Shown here piece by piece: positions 28,417 through 38,004 of a stretch of DNA of 64,000 bases (position 1 is the stretch's first letter; every line of letters begins with the position of its first letter). The position numbers were made by a program, and so were the translations under genes. The notes under the pieces are model-generated. The model saw only the letters and a list, made by a program, of their open reading frames with translations. It was not told where the DNA came from and searched no databases. The DNA comes from Kribbella sp. ALI-6-A (GTDB lineage Bacteria; Actinomycetota; Actinomycetes; Propionibacteriales; Kribbellaceae), in assembly GCF_001984195.1 (NCBI RefSeq), contig NZ_MTQN01000010.1:248001-312000 (forward strand). Reading direction: 5' to 3'.

Positions 28417-29412
28417 ATGAGCGAGCAGTTCACCGAGGCAGCACCGACGCCGGCCGGGATCGCGGCGCGGTCCGAGCGCGTCGCACCGGCGTTGCGCAAA
28501 CACCTGCCGATCACCCCGATGGTGCGGTTCGACGCGTTCAGCGAGGAGCTCGGGGCGGAGGTGCTGGTGAAATGTGAGCACCAGCAGCGCACCGGGTCGT
28601 TCAAGGCGCGTGGCGCGATGGCGAAGATCCTCACCCTGACGCCCGAGCAGCGCGATCGTGGGGTGGTCACCGCGTCGACCGGCAATCACGGGCTCGGGGT
28701 CGGCAACGCGCTGGCGACGCTCGGCGGTCGCGGCATCGTCTACCTGCCGGAGAACGCCGCGCCGGGCAAGGTCGCCGCACTGCGCCGCTTCGGGCTGGAG
28801 CTGCGGGCCGAAGGACTCGACTCCGGCGTCCTGGAACCGAAGGCCAGGGCGTACGCCGAAGAGCACGACCTCACCTACGTCTCGCCGTACAACGACCCGG
28901 ACACCGTTGCCGGGCAGGGCACGGTCGGCGTGGAGATCCTCGAGCAGCTGGCCGGGCAGCAACTCGACGCGGTGGTCGTCGCCGTCGGTGGTGGCGGACT
29001 GGTCAGCGGGATCGCCTCGGTGCTGAAGAAGCATCGGCCGGGGATCCGGGTGATCGGTGCGTCACCGGTGCGTGAGGCACCGATGGCGGCCTCGGTCGAG
29101 GCCGGCCGGATCGTCCAGGTCGAAGGGCTGGAGAGCCTGTCCGACGGGACGGCCGGCAGCGTCGAGCCGGGCAGCATCACCTTCGCGCTGTGTCGGGACC
29201 TGGTCGACGACTGGGTGCTGGTCAGCGAGGACGCGATCGCGGCCGCGCTGCGGATGGTGATCGACACCGAGCACCAGTTGATCGAGGGGTCGGCGGCGAT
29301 GGCCTTCGCGGCCGCACGGGCCCGGCGGACCGAGCTGGAAGGCAAGCGGGTCGCGGTCGTGTCGTGCGGCGGCAACATCTCGGCGAGCACCCTGGTGGCC
29401 GCGCTGGCCTGA
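28417..29412 (+). CDS. PLP-dependent threonine/serine dehydratase-like enzyme
   Basis: 331 residues, fold type II. The PLP lysine lies in GSFKARGA, the substrate loop is ASTGNHG, the phosphate-binding glycine loop is VGGGGLVSG and the end has VVSCGGNIS. No ACT domain, so not the biosynthetic IlvA form. Relatives deaminate threonine, serine or hydroxyaspartate, or racemise serine. As the last gene of the transporter operon it probably breaks down a hydroxy- or amino-acid released from the imported ligand. The start is 9 nt after the ATPase stop, with AGGGGA upstream. Confidence 0.85.
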   Translation: MSEQFTEAAPTPAGIAARSERVAPALRKHLPITPMVRFDAFSEELGAEVLVKCEHQQRTGSFKARGAMAKILTLTPEQRDRGVVTASTGNHGLGVGNALATLGGRGIVYLPENAAPGKVAALRRFGLELRAEGLDSGVLEPKARAYAEEHDLTYVSPYNDPDTVAGQGTVGVEILEQLAGQQLDAVVVAVGGGGLVSGIASVLKKHRPGIRVIGASPVREAPMAASVEAGRIVQVEGLESLSDGTAGSVEPGSITFALCRDLVDDWVLVSEDAIAAALRMVIDTEHQLIEGSAAMAFAAARARRTELEGKRVAVVSCGGNISASTLVAALA

Positions 29413-29430
29413 CCCCTCCCGGCGCGGCGA

Positions 29431-29508
29431 GCGCCCGGCCGGCCTCGCGGACTCGGGGCCGCCGGGCGCTTCAGCCTGCCCAAAAGTTGCCCTGAGCAAC
29501 TTTTTGGG
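29431..29508 (+). terminator. Two consecutive terminator hairpins after the ABC operon
   Basis: GCGCCCGG...CCGGGCGC (29431-29469), then CCCAAAAGTTGC-CCTGA-GCAACTTTTTGGG (29479-29508), which has an internal T-run. Together they separate the transporter operon from the next promoter. Confidence 0.75.
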
Positions 29509-29516
29509 ACGACGCG

Positions 29517-29546
29517 TTGACACCTTCAAAACCGTGTAACTATCGT
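29517..29546 (+). promoter_or_regulatory. Housekeeping-type promoter
   Basis: TTGACA (29517-29522), 18 nt, TATCGT (29541-29546), directly after the double terminator and about 43 nt before the membrane protein start. Confidence 0.6.
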
Positions 29547-29588
29547 TCAAGTGAAGCATCTGTTGCATCGAGCTGAAGGAAGTGAGTG

Positions 29589-30383
29589 ATGGACGCGGCA
29601 ACGTGGGGCCTGATCATCGCGACGTTCGTCGCGTGTTTCGTGGAGATGGTGGAAGCCACCACGATCGTGATGGCGATGGGCTACACCCGGAGCTGGAAGT
29701 CGGCGCTGCTCGGCACGCTGGCGGCGCTCGGCGCGCTCGCGGTGGTGACGGTGTTCGCCGGCTATGCGCTGGCCACCTTCCTGCCGGAGTCGGCCTTGCA
29801 ACTGGCGATCGGCGGACTGTTGCTGATCTTCGGGTTGCAGTGGTTGCGCAAGGCAATCCTGAGATCGTCGGGACGAAAAGCCGTGCACGACGAGGCGGCG
29901 ATCTACAAGGAAGAGGTCGCGGCCGCCAAGGCCGCCGGCAAGAGCACCGGCAGCGTCGACATGTTCTCGTTCATGGTCTCGTTCAAGGGCGTGTTCCTGG
30001 AGGGCATGGAGGTGGTCTTCATCGTGATCACCTTCGGCCTGAACGCCGACAACATCCCGGGCGCCAGCGCCGGTGCGCTCGCCGCCGTCGCGGTGGTGCT
30101 GGTGATCGCGATCGCGCTGCGCCGCCCGCTGTCGATGATCAACGAGAACCTGCTCAAGTACGGCGTGGGCCTGCTGCTGGCGACCTTCGGCACCTACTGG
30201 GCCGTCGAGGGCATCGGCATCTTCCGCGGTGACCACGAGAGCCTCGACTGGCCCGGCCACGACCTGGCGCTGATCGGCCTGCTGATCGCGTGGCTCGTGC
30301 TCAGCCGGGTGTTCGTCGCCGTGCTCAAGACCCCCGCGGCTCCGGCCGCGCCCGCAGACGTCGTGGTGGAGGCGAAGAAATGA
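29589..30383 (+). CDS. COG4280-like polytopic membrane protein with two ExxE motifs
   Basis: 264 residues, about seven TM helices in two related halves. TM1 carries FVEMVEATTIV (Glu19, Glu22) and the second half FLEGMEVVFIV (Glu138, Glu141), separated by a charged cytoplasmic loop (about 90-125). These resemble the REGLE motifs of FTR1/ILT iron permeases with the arginine lost; that link is inference. AAGGAAG lies 6 nt before ATG 29589; GTG 29586 is possible. ATGA overlap with the next gene. Function unproven; metal or cation transport is plausible. Confidence 0.7.
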   Translation: MDAATWGLIIATFVACFVEMVEATTIVMAMGYTRSWKSALLGTLAALGALAVVTVFAGYALATFLPESALQLAIGGLLLIFGLQWLRKAILRSSGRKAVHDEAAIYKEEVAAAKAAGKSTGSVDMFSFMVSFKGVFLEGMEVVFIVITFGLNADNIPGASAGALAAVAVVLVIAIALRRPLSMINENLLKYGVGLLLATFGTYWAVEGIGIFRGDHESLDWPGHDLALIGLLIAWLVLSRVFVAVLKTPAAPAAPADVVVEAKK

Positions 30384-30598
30384 AGTTCCTCAAGTCCTTC
30401 GGGCAGTTCTGGTACGACTTCATCATCGGTGACGACTGGAAGATCGCCGTCGCGGTCGTGCTCGCACTGGTCGCGCTGTATGTCGCGATGACGGTGGAGC
30501 TCTTCGGCGACACCGGCCTGACGCTGCTGGGTGGCGTGCTGCTGGTGGTCGCGTTCGCGATCAGCCTGGCGATCGACGTCCGGCCGAAGAAGAGATGA
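30380..30598 (+). CDS. Small two-TM membrane protein
   Basis: 72 residues with an amphipathic N-terminus, two TM helices (about 20-40 and 47-65) and a basic C-terminus (VRPKKR). It is translationally coupled to the preceding membrane protein (ATGA) and followed by a terminator. Its coupling suggests it is an accessory subunit of that transporter. I do not recognise a named family. Confidence 0.75.
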   Translation: MKFLKSFGQFWYDFIIGDDWKIAVAVVLALVALYVAMTVELFGDTGLTLLGGVLLVVAFAISLAIDVRPKKR

Positions 30599-30624
30599 CG
30601 TTGTAGCGTCTGCGACATCTTCAC

Positions 30625-30663
30625 AGCGCCTCGTAGTGACTGTTACGGTGACTGCGAGGCGCT
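30625..30663 (+). terminator. Hairpin after the two-gene membrane operon
   Basis: AGCGCCTCG (30625-30633) pairs with CGAGGCGCT (30655-30663). The loop contains GTGACTG twice. Confidence 0.55.
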
Positions 30664-30694
30664 CAGCAGCAAGATCCGTCCCGAAGGAGGTCAC

Positions 30695-32146
30695 ATGCGC
30701 GACATCGCCGAAGCCCTGCTCGCGTTGCTCCCCGCCGATGTGGGCTACGCCGACGTCCGGGTGGTGCACCGCACGCACGAGCAGGTCCTGGTCGAGCTCG
30801 ACGGGCCGGGCGAGGTCGGGTACGACGACTCGCTCGGCCTGGGGCTTCGGGTCGTGGTCGGTGGCCACTGGGGATTCGCCGCCACGCACCGGCTGGACCC
30901 GCGCGGTCTCGACGCCGTGATCACGCAGGCCGTCGGCCAGGCGCGGGCCGCCGGGGGAGCTGGCCGGGTCGCCCTCGGGTCGCCGGTCACCACCCGGGCG
31001 ACCTGGTCGTCGCCGATGGCGGTGGACCCGTTCCAGGTCGCGCTGTCGACCAAGCTCGACCTGCTGTCGGCGACCGTGAAGGAGGCCTCGACCGCCGGAC
31101 CGCTGGTCCGGCAGATCGAGGCCTCGGTCGACTTCTACCGCGACCACAAGGTGTTCGCGAACACCGAGGGCGCGCTGATCGAGCAGACCCTGACCGAGAG
31201 TGGCGGCGGGCTGCTGGTGAACGCCGGTGACGGCAACGACCTGCAGCGGCGCTCCTTCCCGCAGGGTGTACCGCGGCAGATCCGCGGCCAGCGCGGCGAC
31301 TTCGCCACCGCGGGCTGGGAGCACGTCATGTCGCTCGGCCTGGTGGAGAACGCGTCCCGGATCGCCGCCGAGGCGGTCGCGCTGCTGACCGCGCCGCAGT
31401 GCCCGGACGAGGTCACCACGCTGATTGCCGGTAGCAACCAGTTGGCGATGGTGCTGCACGAGTGCGCCGGGCACCCGATGGAGGCCGACCGGGCGCTCGG
31501 AACCGAGGCGAGCCTGGCCGGCGGCACCTACGCGACCCCCGAACGCCGCGGCAACTTCCGCTGGGGCTCATCGATCGTCTCGGCGTACGCCGACGCGACG
31601 ATTCCCGGCGGCCTGGGCTCGTTCGCGTACGACGACGAGGGCGTGCCGGCCCAGCGCACGCAGGTGATCAAGGACGGCATCTTCCTCGACTACATGTCCG
31701 GGCGGGAGTCGGCCGCGGCGCTCGGGCTGGAGTCGACCGGCGCGGCCCGCGCCGACGGCTGGCAGCGCCTGCCGCTGGTCCGGATGACGAACATCTGCCT
31801 GGAGCCGGGCGAGTCCTCGCTGGCCGAGATGATCGCCGGCACCAAGCGCGGGATCTTCGTGGAGACCAATCGCGGCTTCTCGATCGACGACCAGCGGATG
31901 TCGTTCCGGTTCACCACCGAGGTGGGCTGGGAGATCCGCGACGGCAAGCTCGGCCGGCTGCTGAAGAACTGCAGCTACGAGAGCGTCACGCCGAAGTTCT
32001 GGGCGAGCCTGGACGCGCTCGGTGGACCGGACGAGTGGAAACTGCACGGTGTCCCGTCGTGCAACAAGGGTGAGCCGCTGCAGGTCGCCCACGTCGGCCA
32101 CGGCACGGTTCCCGGCCGTTTCCAGAAGGTGCAGGTGGGACGATGA
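30695..32146 (+). CDS. tldD: TldD metalloprotease subunit
   Basis: 483 residues. The zinc motif HExxxH is visible as LHECAGHPME, and the TldD C-terminal half is recognisable (SIVSAYADATIPGGLGSFAYDDEG in parts, MTNICLEPG). With TldE it forms a heterodimer that cleaves small unfolded or modified peptides. AAGGAGGT precedes ATG. The stop overlaps the TldE start (ATGA). Confidence 0.93.
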   Translation: MRDIAEALLALLPADVGYADVRVVHRTHEQVLVELDGPGEVGYDDSLGLGLRVVVGGHWGFAATHRLDPRGLDAVITQAVGQARAAGGAGRVALGSPVTTRATWSSPMAVDPFQVALSTKLDLLSATVKEASTAGPLVRQIEASVDFYRDHKVFANTEGALIEQTLTESGGGLLVNAGDGNDLQRRSFPQGVPRQIRGQRGDFATAGWEHVMSLGLVENASRIAAEAVALLTAPQCPDEVTTLIAGSNQLAMVLHECAGHPMEADRALGTEASLAGGTYATPERRGNFRWGSSIVSAYADATIPGGLGSFAYDDEGVPAQRTQVIKDGIFLDYMSGRESAAALGLESTGAARADGWQRLPLVRMTNICLEPGESSLAEMIAGTKRGIFVETNRGFSIDDQRMSFRFTTEVGWEIRDGKLGRLLKNCSYESVTPKFWASLDALGGPDEWKLHGVPSCNKGEPLQVAHVGHGTVPGRFQKVQVGR

Positions 32147-33474
32147 CGATCGAGCAGACCCAGGTCGAGCAGGCGCTGGAGATCCTCGGCGACGGGACCC
32201 GCCTGGACGTGCTCGGCGAGAACGCCGACCTGCTGCGCTACGCGGAGTCGGAGGTCACGGCGCAGCACAGCGAACGACGGCTGCGGGTGAGGGTGCGGAT
32301 CAAGCGGGCCGGCCGGTCGGCCGCGGGAACGCTGGAGACGTTGGAGCCCGAAGCAGTCCGCACGCTGGCGGGGCGCTTGAACGCCGCGATGGCAGATCTC
32401 CCGGCTTCACCTGGTGCCGAGGAGACGCTGGAAGAGACCGTGGTTGCACAGTCTCCTGGTGAGGTCGAGAAGCCGGCAGCATCCGTGCTGGAGGCCGATC
32501 CGGCGGTTCGGCATCAGTGGTTCTCGACCGTACGGGACGGCTTGGGTGACTCCGCGAAGCTGGGCGGGGCGATTCGGTTCGACGTACTGGATCGGGTGGT
32601 GGCGAACTCGTCCGGGCTGTTCCGGGCCGAGACGTTGACCAAGGCGTCGATCCAGGCGATCGCCAAACAGGACGACCGGTCGGCGAGTGTGAAGCTCGTG
32701 CACCGCGACGCCGACCAGATCCGGGTCGAGGAGATTCCCGGGCGGTTGCGAGAAGCTCTGGCGCCACTGCCGGTGCGCGAGCAGCACCACGGCACCTGCC
32801 GGGTGCTGCTGAAGCCGCAGGCCGTGAACAGCCTGATCGCCACCTACGCCTTCTGGGCGCTCGGCGCGCACCACTACGCGACCGGCCGGTCGGCGGTCAG
32901 CGGCCGGATGGGTGAGCAGGTCGTCAGCGAGTTGCTCACCCTGGTCGACGACGCCACCGACCCGGCCGGACTGGTCAGCAGCTTTGATGCCGAAGGCAAC
33001 ATTCGCCGCCGGGCCCCGTTGATCGACCACGGCGTGCTGACCGGTGTCGTGTCCGACCGGCGCCGCGCGGGCCTGACCGGCGGCGTACCGACCGGGCACG
33101 CCGTACCGGACGGCTGGCGGTTCGGCGGTGACCCGGTTCCGTCGCACCTGCTGCTCGACGCGGGGGAGTCGACCGAGGACAAGCTGCTCGCCGAGACCGG
33201 CAGCGGCCTGGTGGTGAACCGGCTCGACTACCTGCGCGTGCAGCACCCGACCGAGACCCTCGTCACCGGCACCACGCGGGACGCGACGTACTGGGCCGAG
33301 GACGGGAAGCTGGTCGCCTGGCACCCGCAGCTGCGTTTCACCTTCCGGATGGACGAGGTGCTGAACGCCGTGATCGGGGTCGGCGCGACCCGCGAGATCT
33401 GCGACCAGACGTTCATGGACAGCATCGTCGTCCCGTCCCTGCTGATCGACGCCGGCCCTCTGGTCCTGTCCTGA
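32143..33474 (+). CDS. tldE: TldE/PmbA subunit
   Basis: 443 residues of the TldE/PmbA partner, which lacks the HExxxH motif, as expected. VVSELLTLVDDATDPAG, SSFDAEGNIRRRAPLIDHG and the VLNAVIGVGATRE segment mark the family. Coupled to tldD by a 4-nt overlap and followed by a strong terminator. Confidence 0.92.
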   Translation: MTIEQTQVEQALEILGDGTRLDVLGENADLLRYAESEVTAQHSERRLRVRVRIKRAGRSAAGTLETLEPEAVRTLAGRLNAAMADLPASPGAEETLEETVVAQSPGEVEKPAASVLEADPAVRHQWFSTVRDGLGDSAKLGGAIRFDVLDRVVANSSGLFRAETLTKASIQAIAKQDDRSASVKLVHRDADQIRVEEIPGRLREALAPLPVREQHHGTCRVLLKPQAVNSLIATYAFWALGAHHYATGRSAVSGRMGEQVVSELLTLVDDATDPAGLVSSFDAEGNIRRRAPLIDHGVLTGVVSDRRRAGLTGGVPTGHAVPDGWRFGGDPVPSHLLLDAGESTEDKLLAETGSGLVVNRLDYLRVQHPTETLVTGTTRDATYWAEDGKLVAWHPQLRFTFRMDEVLNAVIGVGATREICDQTFMDSIVVPSLLIDAGPLVLS

Positions 33475-33490
33475 GCGGCGTCACCTGTAC

Positions 33491-33536
33491 CAGCAGCGCC
33501 CCGCGATGCGTGCTCATAACCCGCGGGGCGCTGCTG
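33491..33536 (+). terminator. 15-bp perfect hairpin after tldDE
   Basis: CAGCAGCGCCCCGCG (33491-33505) pairs fully with CGCGGGGCGCTGCTG (33522-33536) around a 16-nt loop. Confidence 0.75.
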
Positions 33537-33559
33537 CTCCACCCCACCCAGGAGATCCG

Positions 33560-34249
33560 ATGCCGACCGTGACGCCGCTGCTGAACGGCTACTCGCTGTC
33601 CTCGGACCAGGGCAACCCGGCGTTCTGCTCGGTCCTGCTGGTCGAGAGCGACGGTCGCCGGATCGTGTACGACTTCGGGCACGTCGGCCGCCGCCGGGCG
33701 CTACGCAACGCCCTGGCCGCCCGTGAGCTCGAGCCGGCCGACATCGACGCGGTCGTGCTGTCGCACGGTCACTGGGACCACATCCAGAACGTCGACCTGT
33801 TCGAGCAGAGCCCGGTGCTGGTGCACCCCGCCGAGCTGGAGTACCTGGCGAACCCGGCCGGGCCGCACACGCCTCGGTGGACCAGTTCGGTGCTGGCCGG
33901 CCTGAAGCTCTGCGAGACCGCCGAGGGCGAACAGATCCTGCCCGGCGTCCGCGTGATCGAGCTGCCCGGGCACACGCCCGGCTCGATCGGGCTCACCGTC
34001 GCGACCGATGACGGGACCGTCGTACTGACCGGCGACGCCGTACCGACGCTGGACGTACTGCGGTCCGGCAAGGCGTCCGGGCAGCCGGCCGATCGGGAGC
34101 AGGCGGACGCCTCGATCGCGCGGATCGCGGCGACGGCGGATTTCGTCCATCCTGGGCACGACCAGCTGCTGCGGCGCCGCGCCGACGGCGGGTTCGAGAC
34201 AGCGGGGGCACGGGTGCCGTTGGCGTTCCGCGGTCCCGGAACGGTGTGA
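33560..34249 (+). CDS. Metallo-beta-lactamase-fold hydrolase
   Basis: 229 residues. The metal motif HxHxDH is His69-Gly-His71-Trp-Asp73-His74, followed by ELPGHTPGS and LTGDA (bridging Asp) and a late PGHDQ. This is close to quorum-quenching lactonase and other small MBL hydrolases. AGGAG is 7 nt before ATG. The kinase/phospho-lyase fusion starts 14 nt after the stop, so the two likely form an operon. Substrate unknown. Confidence 0.85.
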   Translation: MPTVTPLLNGYSLSSDQGNPAFCSVLLVESDGRRIVYDFGHVGRRRALRNALAARELEPADIDAVVLSHGHWDHIQNVDLFEQSPVLVHPAELEYLANPAGPHTPRWTSSVLAGLKLCETAEGEQILPGVRVIELPGHTPGSIGLTVATDDGTVVLTGDAVPTLDVLRSGKASGQPADREQADASIARIAATADFVHPGHDQLLRRRADGGFETAGARVPLAFRGPGTV

Positions 34250-34263
34250 GTGGAGGAGTGACC

Positions 34264-36564
34264 GTGGAAACCGTCGCAGGCCGGACCCCGAGCATGATCG
34301 ACGACCCGCCCGAGGTGGACATCGCCGCGGCCACCGAGTTGCTGCGCTCCCGGTACGGGATCGCGGCCGAACTGCGGATGTTGCGCAGCGAACGGGACCG
34401 CAACTTCCTCGCCGTCACCACCGAGGGCCGCGAGCTGGTGCTGAAGATCTCCAACACGGGCGACGACGCGGCCCAGATCGCGATGGAGAGCGCGGCGATG
34501 CGGCACGTTGCGGTGACCGATCCCGGGCTGCCGATCCCGCGGTTGCTGCCGGCCCTCGACGGCAGCTCGGTCGTGCTGACCGAAGCCGCTGACGGCCGCC
34601 GGCACCTGACCCGGTTGATGACGGTGATGCCCGGCCAGGTCGGCGATCTGGTCCGGCTGCCGAGCTGGTTCGCGGCGTCGTTCGGCACGATCTGCGCGCG
34701 GCTGGTCAAGGCGCTGCAGGGGTTCGGCGACCCGGCCGCCCATCGTCGTCTGGACTGGGACCCGCGGGTCGTCTCGTCGCTGCGCCCGTACGCCGACCGG
34801 CTGCCCGACCCCAGTCGCCGGGCCCCGATGCACCGGCTGCTGGACCGCTTCGAATCCTTGCCTGAAGCAACGAGACGACTGCCGGGCTTCGTCCTGCACG
34901 GGGACGTGACGCTGAGCAACGTGCTGCTCGGGGCCGACGGCATCGACGGCGTGATCGACTTCGGCGACATGCACCACACCGCGCGGGTCGCGGACCTGGC
35001 GATCAGCCTGACCTCGTTGCTGCGCGAGTCCGGCGACCCGTGGCCGGCGGCGCGCGACTTCCTCGACGCCTACCAGCGGGTGCTGCCGCTGGAACCGGAT
35101 GAGGTCGAGCTGATCGGCGAGCTGGTGCTCGCGCGCTGTGCGGCGAGCACGCTCATCTCGGCCTGGCGGGCGCCGCTCTACCCGGGCAACGAGGAGTACC
35201 TGACCAGTCTGGTGGCGGGCAGCTGGCACGTGCTGGATCTGTGGGCGGATCTCGCGCCCGAGGAACTGGCGGCCCGCTTCCACCGGATCTGTGGCACCTC
35301 GCGGGTGATCGGCCCGGCGACCCCTGACCCGACGCTGCTCGATCGGCGCGACGCGGCCTTCGGCGGCCGCACTTTGTCGCCGCTGTTCTACCGCGAGCCC
35401 CTGCAGGTCGCCCGCGCCGAGGGCGCCTGGATCGAGGGTGCCGACGGCCGCCGCTATCTGGATGCCTACAACAACGTTCCGGTCGTCGGCCACGCGCATC
35501 CCGCGGTGGTCCAGGCGATCGCGCGCCAGGCCGGCGTACTGAACGTGAACTCGCGCTACCTGCACCCGCACGCGATCGAGCTGGCCGAGCGGCTGACCGC
35601 GTCGATGCCGGACGGGCTGGACACCTGCGTTTTCATGAACTCCGGCAGCGAGGCCAACGACCTGGCCTGGCGGATGGCGCGCATCGTCACCGGGCGGACC
35701 GGGGTGATGGCCGCCGATCTCGCGTACCACGGTGTGAGCGAGGCGACGGCCGCGTTCTCGACCAACACCTATCCGCCTGACGCGCGGCCGGCGCAGGTCG
35801 GCACGTTCGAGGCGCCGCGGGTGGATGCCGACGACCGGCAGCCGACCGGCGCGGACGCTCGGCAGCGGGTTCGGGCCGGTCGTGAACAGCTCCGAGGTCA
35901 TGACGTCGCGCTGCTCGCCGTGGACTCGGTGTTCAGCAGTGCGGGCATCCTCACGCCGACCGGCGAGTTCATGCGCGGACTGCAGGACGAGGTCCGCGCG
36001 GCCGGTGGGTTGTTCCTGGCCGACGAGGTGCAGGCGGGCTTCGGCCGGGGTGGGCGCAACCTGTGGCGGTTCGCGGACTACGGCCTGACGCCGGACTTCG
36101 TCACGCTGGGCAAGCCGATGGGCAACGGTCATCCGGTCGCCGCGCTGATCACCCGGCGCGAGATCGCCGAGCAGTTCGCCGACGTGGACGAGTTCTTCAG
36201 CACCTTCGGCGGCAACCCGGTCTCCTGCGTCGCGGCGAACACCGTCCTGGACGTGATCGAGGAGTCGGACCTGGTCGCGCGCTCAGGGGTGATCGGTGCC
36301 GAGCTCGCCGCCGGACTGGCCGAGCTCGCGCCCTCACTGCACGACGGCGTCCGGGTCCGCGGCCAGGGTCTGATGGTCGGCGTGGACATTCCGTCCGAAG
36401 CGGGCATCACCGCGGTGGAACTCGCCGAGCGGTTGCGCGAGCACGGCGTACTGGTCGGGACGACGGGTCCTGGTGGTCGGGTTCTCAAGATCCGCCCACC
36501 GCTGATCTGGCAGGCGCAGCACGTGGAGATCTTCCTGGGAGCTTTCGCCGCCGCACTAGTCTGA
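34264..36564 (+). CDS. Amino-alcohol kinase (APH fold) fused to class III aminotransferase-fold phospho-lyase
   Basis: 766 residues. About 1-330 is an APH-type kinase (HGDVTLSN at His212, IDFGD). About 365-766 is a class III PLP enzyme ([27 protein letters not shown] lysine Lys617 in LGKPMGNG). Fusions of this type parallel the separate animal pairs hydroxylysine kinase/phosphohydroxylysine phospho-lyase and ethanolamine-phosphate phospho-lyase. I therefore infer phosphorylation of an amino alcohol, then elimination of phosphate and ammonia. GTG 34264 follows GGAGGAG; GTG 34246, overlapping the MBL stop, is possible. Confidence 0.85.
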   Translation: METVAGRTPSMIDDPPEVDIAAATELLRSRYGIAAELRMLRSERDRNFLAVTTEGRELVLKISNTGDDAAQIAMESAAMRHVAVTDPGLPIPRLLPALDGSSVVLTEAADGRRHLTRLMTVMPGQVGDLVRLPSWFAASFGTICARLVKALQGFGDPAAHRRLDWDPRVVSSLRPYADRLPDPSRRAPMHRLLDRFESLPEATRRLPGFVLHGDVTLSNVLLGADGIDGVIDFGDMHHTARVADLAISLTSLLRESGDPWPAARDFLDAYQRVLPLEPDEVELIGELVLARCAASTLISAWRAPLYPGNEEYLTSLVAGSWHVLDLWADLAPEELAARFHRICGTSRVIGPATPDPTLLDRRDAAFGGRTLSPLFYREPLQVARAEGAWIEGADGRRYLDAYNNVPVVGHAHPAVVQAIARQAGVLNVNSRYLHPHAIELAERLTASMPDGLDTCVFMNSGSEANDLAWRMARIVTGRTGVMAADLAYHGVSEATAAFSTNTYPPDARPAQVGTFEAPRVDADDRQPTGADARQRVRAGREQLRGHDVALLAVDSVFSSAGILTPTGEFMRGLQDEVRAAGGLFLADEVQAGFGRGGRNLWRFADYGLTPDFVTLGKPMGNGHPVAALITRREIAEQFADVDEFFSTFGGNPVSCVAANTVLDVIEESDLVARSGVIGAELAAGLAELAPSLHDGVRVRGQGLMVGVDIPSEAGITAVELAERLREHGVLVGTTGPGGRVLKIRPPLIWQAQHVEIFLGAFAAALV

Positions 36565-36568
36565 GGCG

Positions 36569-37477
36569 GTGCGTGAACTAGTCGTGCTGGGCACCGGCAG
36601 CCAGGTGGCCTCGCGGGAGCGGAACCAGAACGGCTATTTCCTGCGCTGGGACTCCGAGGGGTTTCTGTTCGACCCGGGCGAGGGGACCCAGCGTCAGATG
36701 CTGTACGCCGGGGTCGCGGCCGGGGCGATCACGCGGTTGTGCGTCACGCACTTCCACGGCGACCACTGCCTCGGCGTACCGGGGGTGGTGCAGCGGTTGT
36801 CGCTCGACGGCGTGCCGCACCCGGTGCACGCGCACTACCCGGCGTCCGGGCAGGAGTACTTCACCCGGCTGCGGTACGCCGCGTCGTTCTTCGAGCGGGC
36901 CGAGCTCCGGGAGGAGCCGATCGAGGAGGACGGGCTGCTGTCGGTCGGCTCGTTCGGGCAGCTCTGGGTTCGGCGGCTCGAGCATCCGGTCGAGGCCTTC
37001 GGCTACCAGCTGGTCGAGCCCGACGGCCGGCGGATGCTGCCGGATCAGCTGGCGGCGTACGGCGTGCACGGTCCGGCGATCGGGCGGTTGCAGGCAGCCG
37101 GGTCGTTGGTGGTGGACGGGCGGACGGTGACCGTCGAGCAGGTCAGCGAGCCGCGCCGGGGACAGCGGTTCGCGTTCGTGATGGACACCCGGTTGTGCGA
37201 GGGCGTCTTCCGGCTGGCCGACGGTGCGGACCTGCTGGTGATCGAGTCGACGTACCTGTCCTCGGAGGCCACGCTCGCCCGGAACTTCGGCCACCTCACC
37301 GCGCGCCAGGCGGCCCGCGTCGCGCAGGAGTGCGGGGTGCGCACGCTGGTGCTGACCCACTTCTCCCAGCGCTACACCGAGATGAAGCTGTTCGAGGAGG
37401 AAGCGCGGGCCGAGTTCGACGGTGAGGTCGTGATCGCCGCCGATCTCACCCGGGTCGCGGTGCCGCCGCGCCGCTGA
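36569..37477 (+). CDS. rnz: Ribonuclease Z (tRNA 3'-endonuclease)
   Basis: 302 residues. The zinc motif is His61-Phe-His63-Gly-Asp65-His66, with [15 protein letters not shown] at the start, FVMDTR, ESTYL and LTHFSQRY at the end, all typical of RNase Z. It trims tRNA precursors at the 3' end. GTG 36569 has no Shine-Dalgarno; TAGTCT (36557-36562) lies exactly 6 nt upstream, so it is probably transcribed leaderless despite being 4 nt from the preceding gene. Confidence 0.9.
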   Translation: MRELVVLGTGSQVASRERNQNGYFLRWDSEGFLFDPGEGTQRQMLYAGVAAGAITRLCVTHFHGDHCLGVPGVVQRLSLDGVPHPVHAHYPASGQEYFTRLRYAASFFERAELREEPIEEDGLLSVGSFGQLWVRRLEHPVEAFGYQLVEPDGRRMLPDQLAAYGVHGPAIGRLQAAGSLVVDGRTVTVEQVSEPRRGQRFAFVMDTRLCEGVFRLADGADLLVIESTYLSSEATLARNFGHLTARQAARVAQECGVRTLVLTHFSQRYTEMKLFEEEARAEFDGEVVIAADLTRVAVPPRR

Positions 37478-37544
37478 GCGGCGGGAATCTTCGCGCGGGC
37501 ATTATGGTTGGACGCGTTATACCCGCGTAAGCAAGGAGATTTGC

Positions 37545-37961
37545 ATGGCTGAGCAGTTGTACGGCGCCTCCCACGTCAAGGCCTACGAGGACAGCGACGG
37601 AGCGATCGGTGCGCAGTGGGGCGACCACGGTGCCGAGATCCTGATCCTGACCACGATCGGCCGCAAGTCCGGTGAGGAGCGCAAGAACGCGCTGATCTAC
37701 CGCGAGGTCGACGGCGGCTACGCGGTCGTCTCCTCCAACGGCGGCGCGCCGGCCCACCCGGCGTGGCACTTCAACCTGCTCGCCGACCCGAACGTGAAGG
37801 TGCAGATCAAGGCCGACCGGTTCGCCGCCCGCGCCCGCGTGGCGACCCCGGAGGAGCGCGCGAAGATCTGGCCGAAGATGGTCGAGGTGTGGCCGGACTA
37901 CGAGACCTACACCACGCGCACCGACCGCGAGATCCCGATCGTCGTTCTCGAACGCGCCTGA
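37545..37961 (+). CDS. F420-dependent (Ddn-type) nitroreductase-family protein
   Basis: 138 residues of the deazaflavin-dependent nitroreductase family. Visible are LILTTIGRKSGEERKNALIY, SNGGAPAHPAWHFNLLADPNV and the C-terminal REIPIVVLERA. Family members use reduced F420 to reduce quinones and nitro compounds. AAGGAG precedes ATG. A short ACGCG/CGCGT dyad (37512-37528) surrounds a possible -10 element upstream. Confidence 0.9.
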   Translation: MAEQLYGASHVKAYEDSDGAIGAQWGDHGAEILILTTIGRKSGEERKNALIYREVDGGYAVVSSNGGAPAHPAWHFNLLADPNVKVQIKADRFAARARVATPEERAKIWPKMVEVWPDYETYTTRTDREIPIVVLERA

Positions 37962-37968
37962 CGTCGTT

Positions 37969-38000
37969 CGAAGGGCGGACCCGGTCGGGTCCGCCCTTCG
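37969..38000. terminator. 15-bp bidirectional terminator
   Basis: CGAAGGGCGGACCCG, loop GT, CGGGTCCGCCCTTCG. It sits between the convergent 3' ends of the F420-type reductase and the epoxide hydrolase. Confidence 0.85.
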
Positions 38001-38004
38001 GGGG

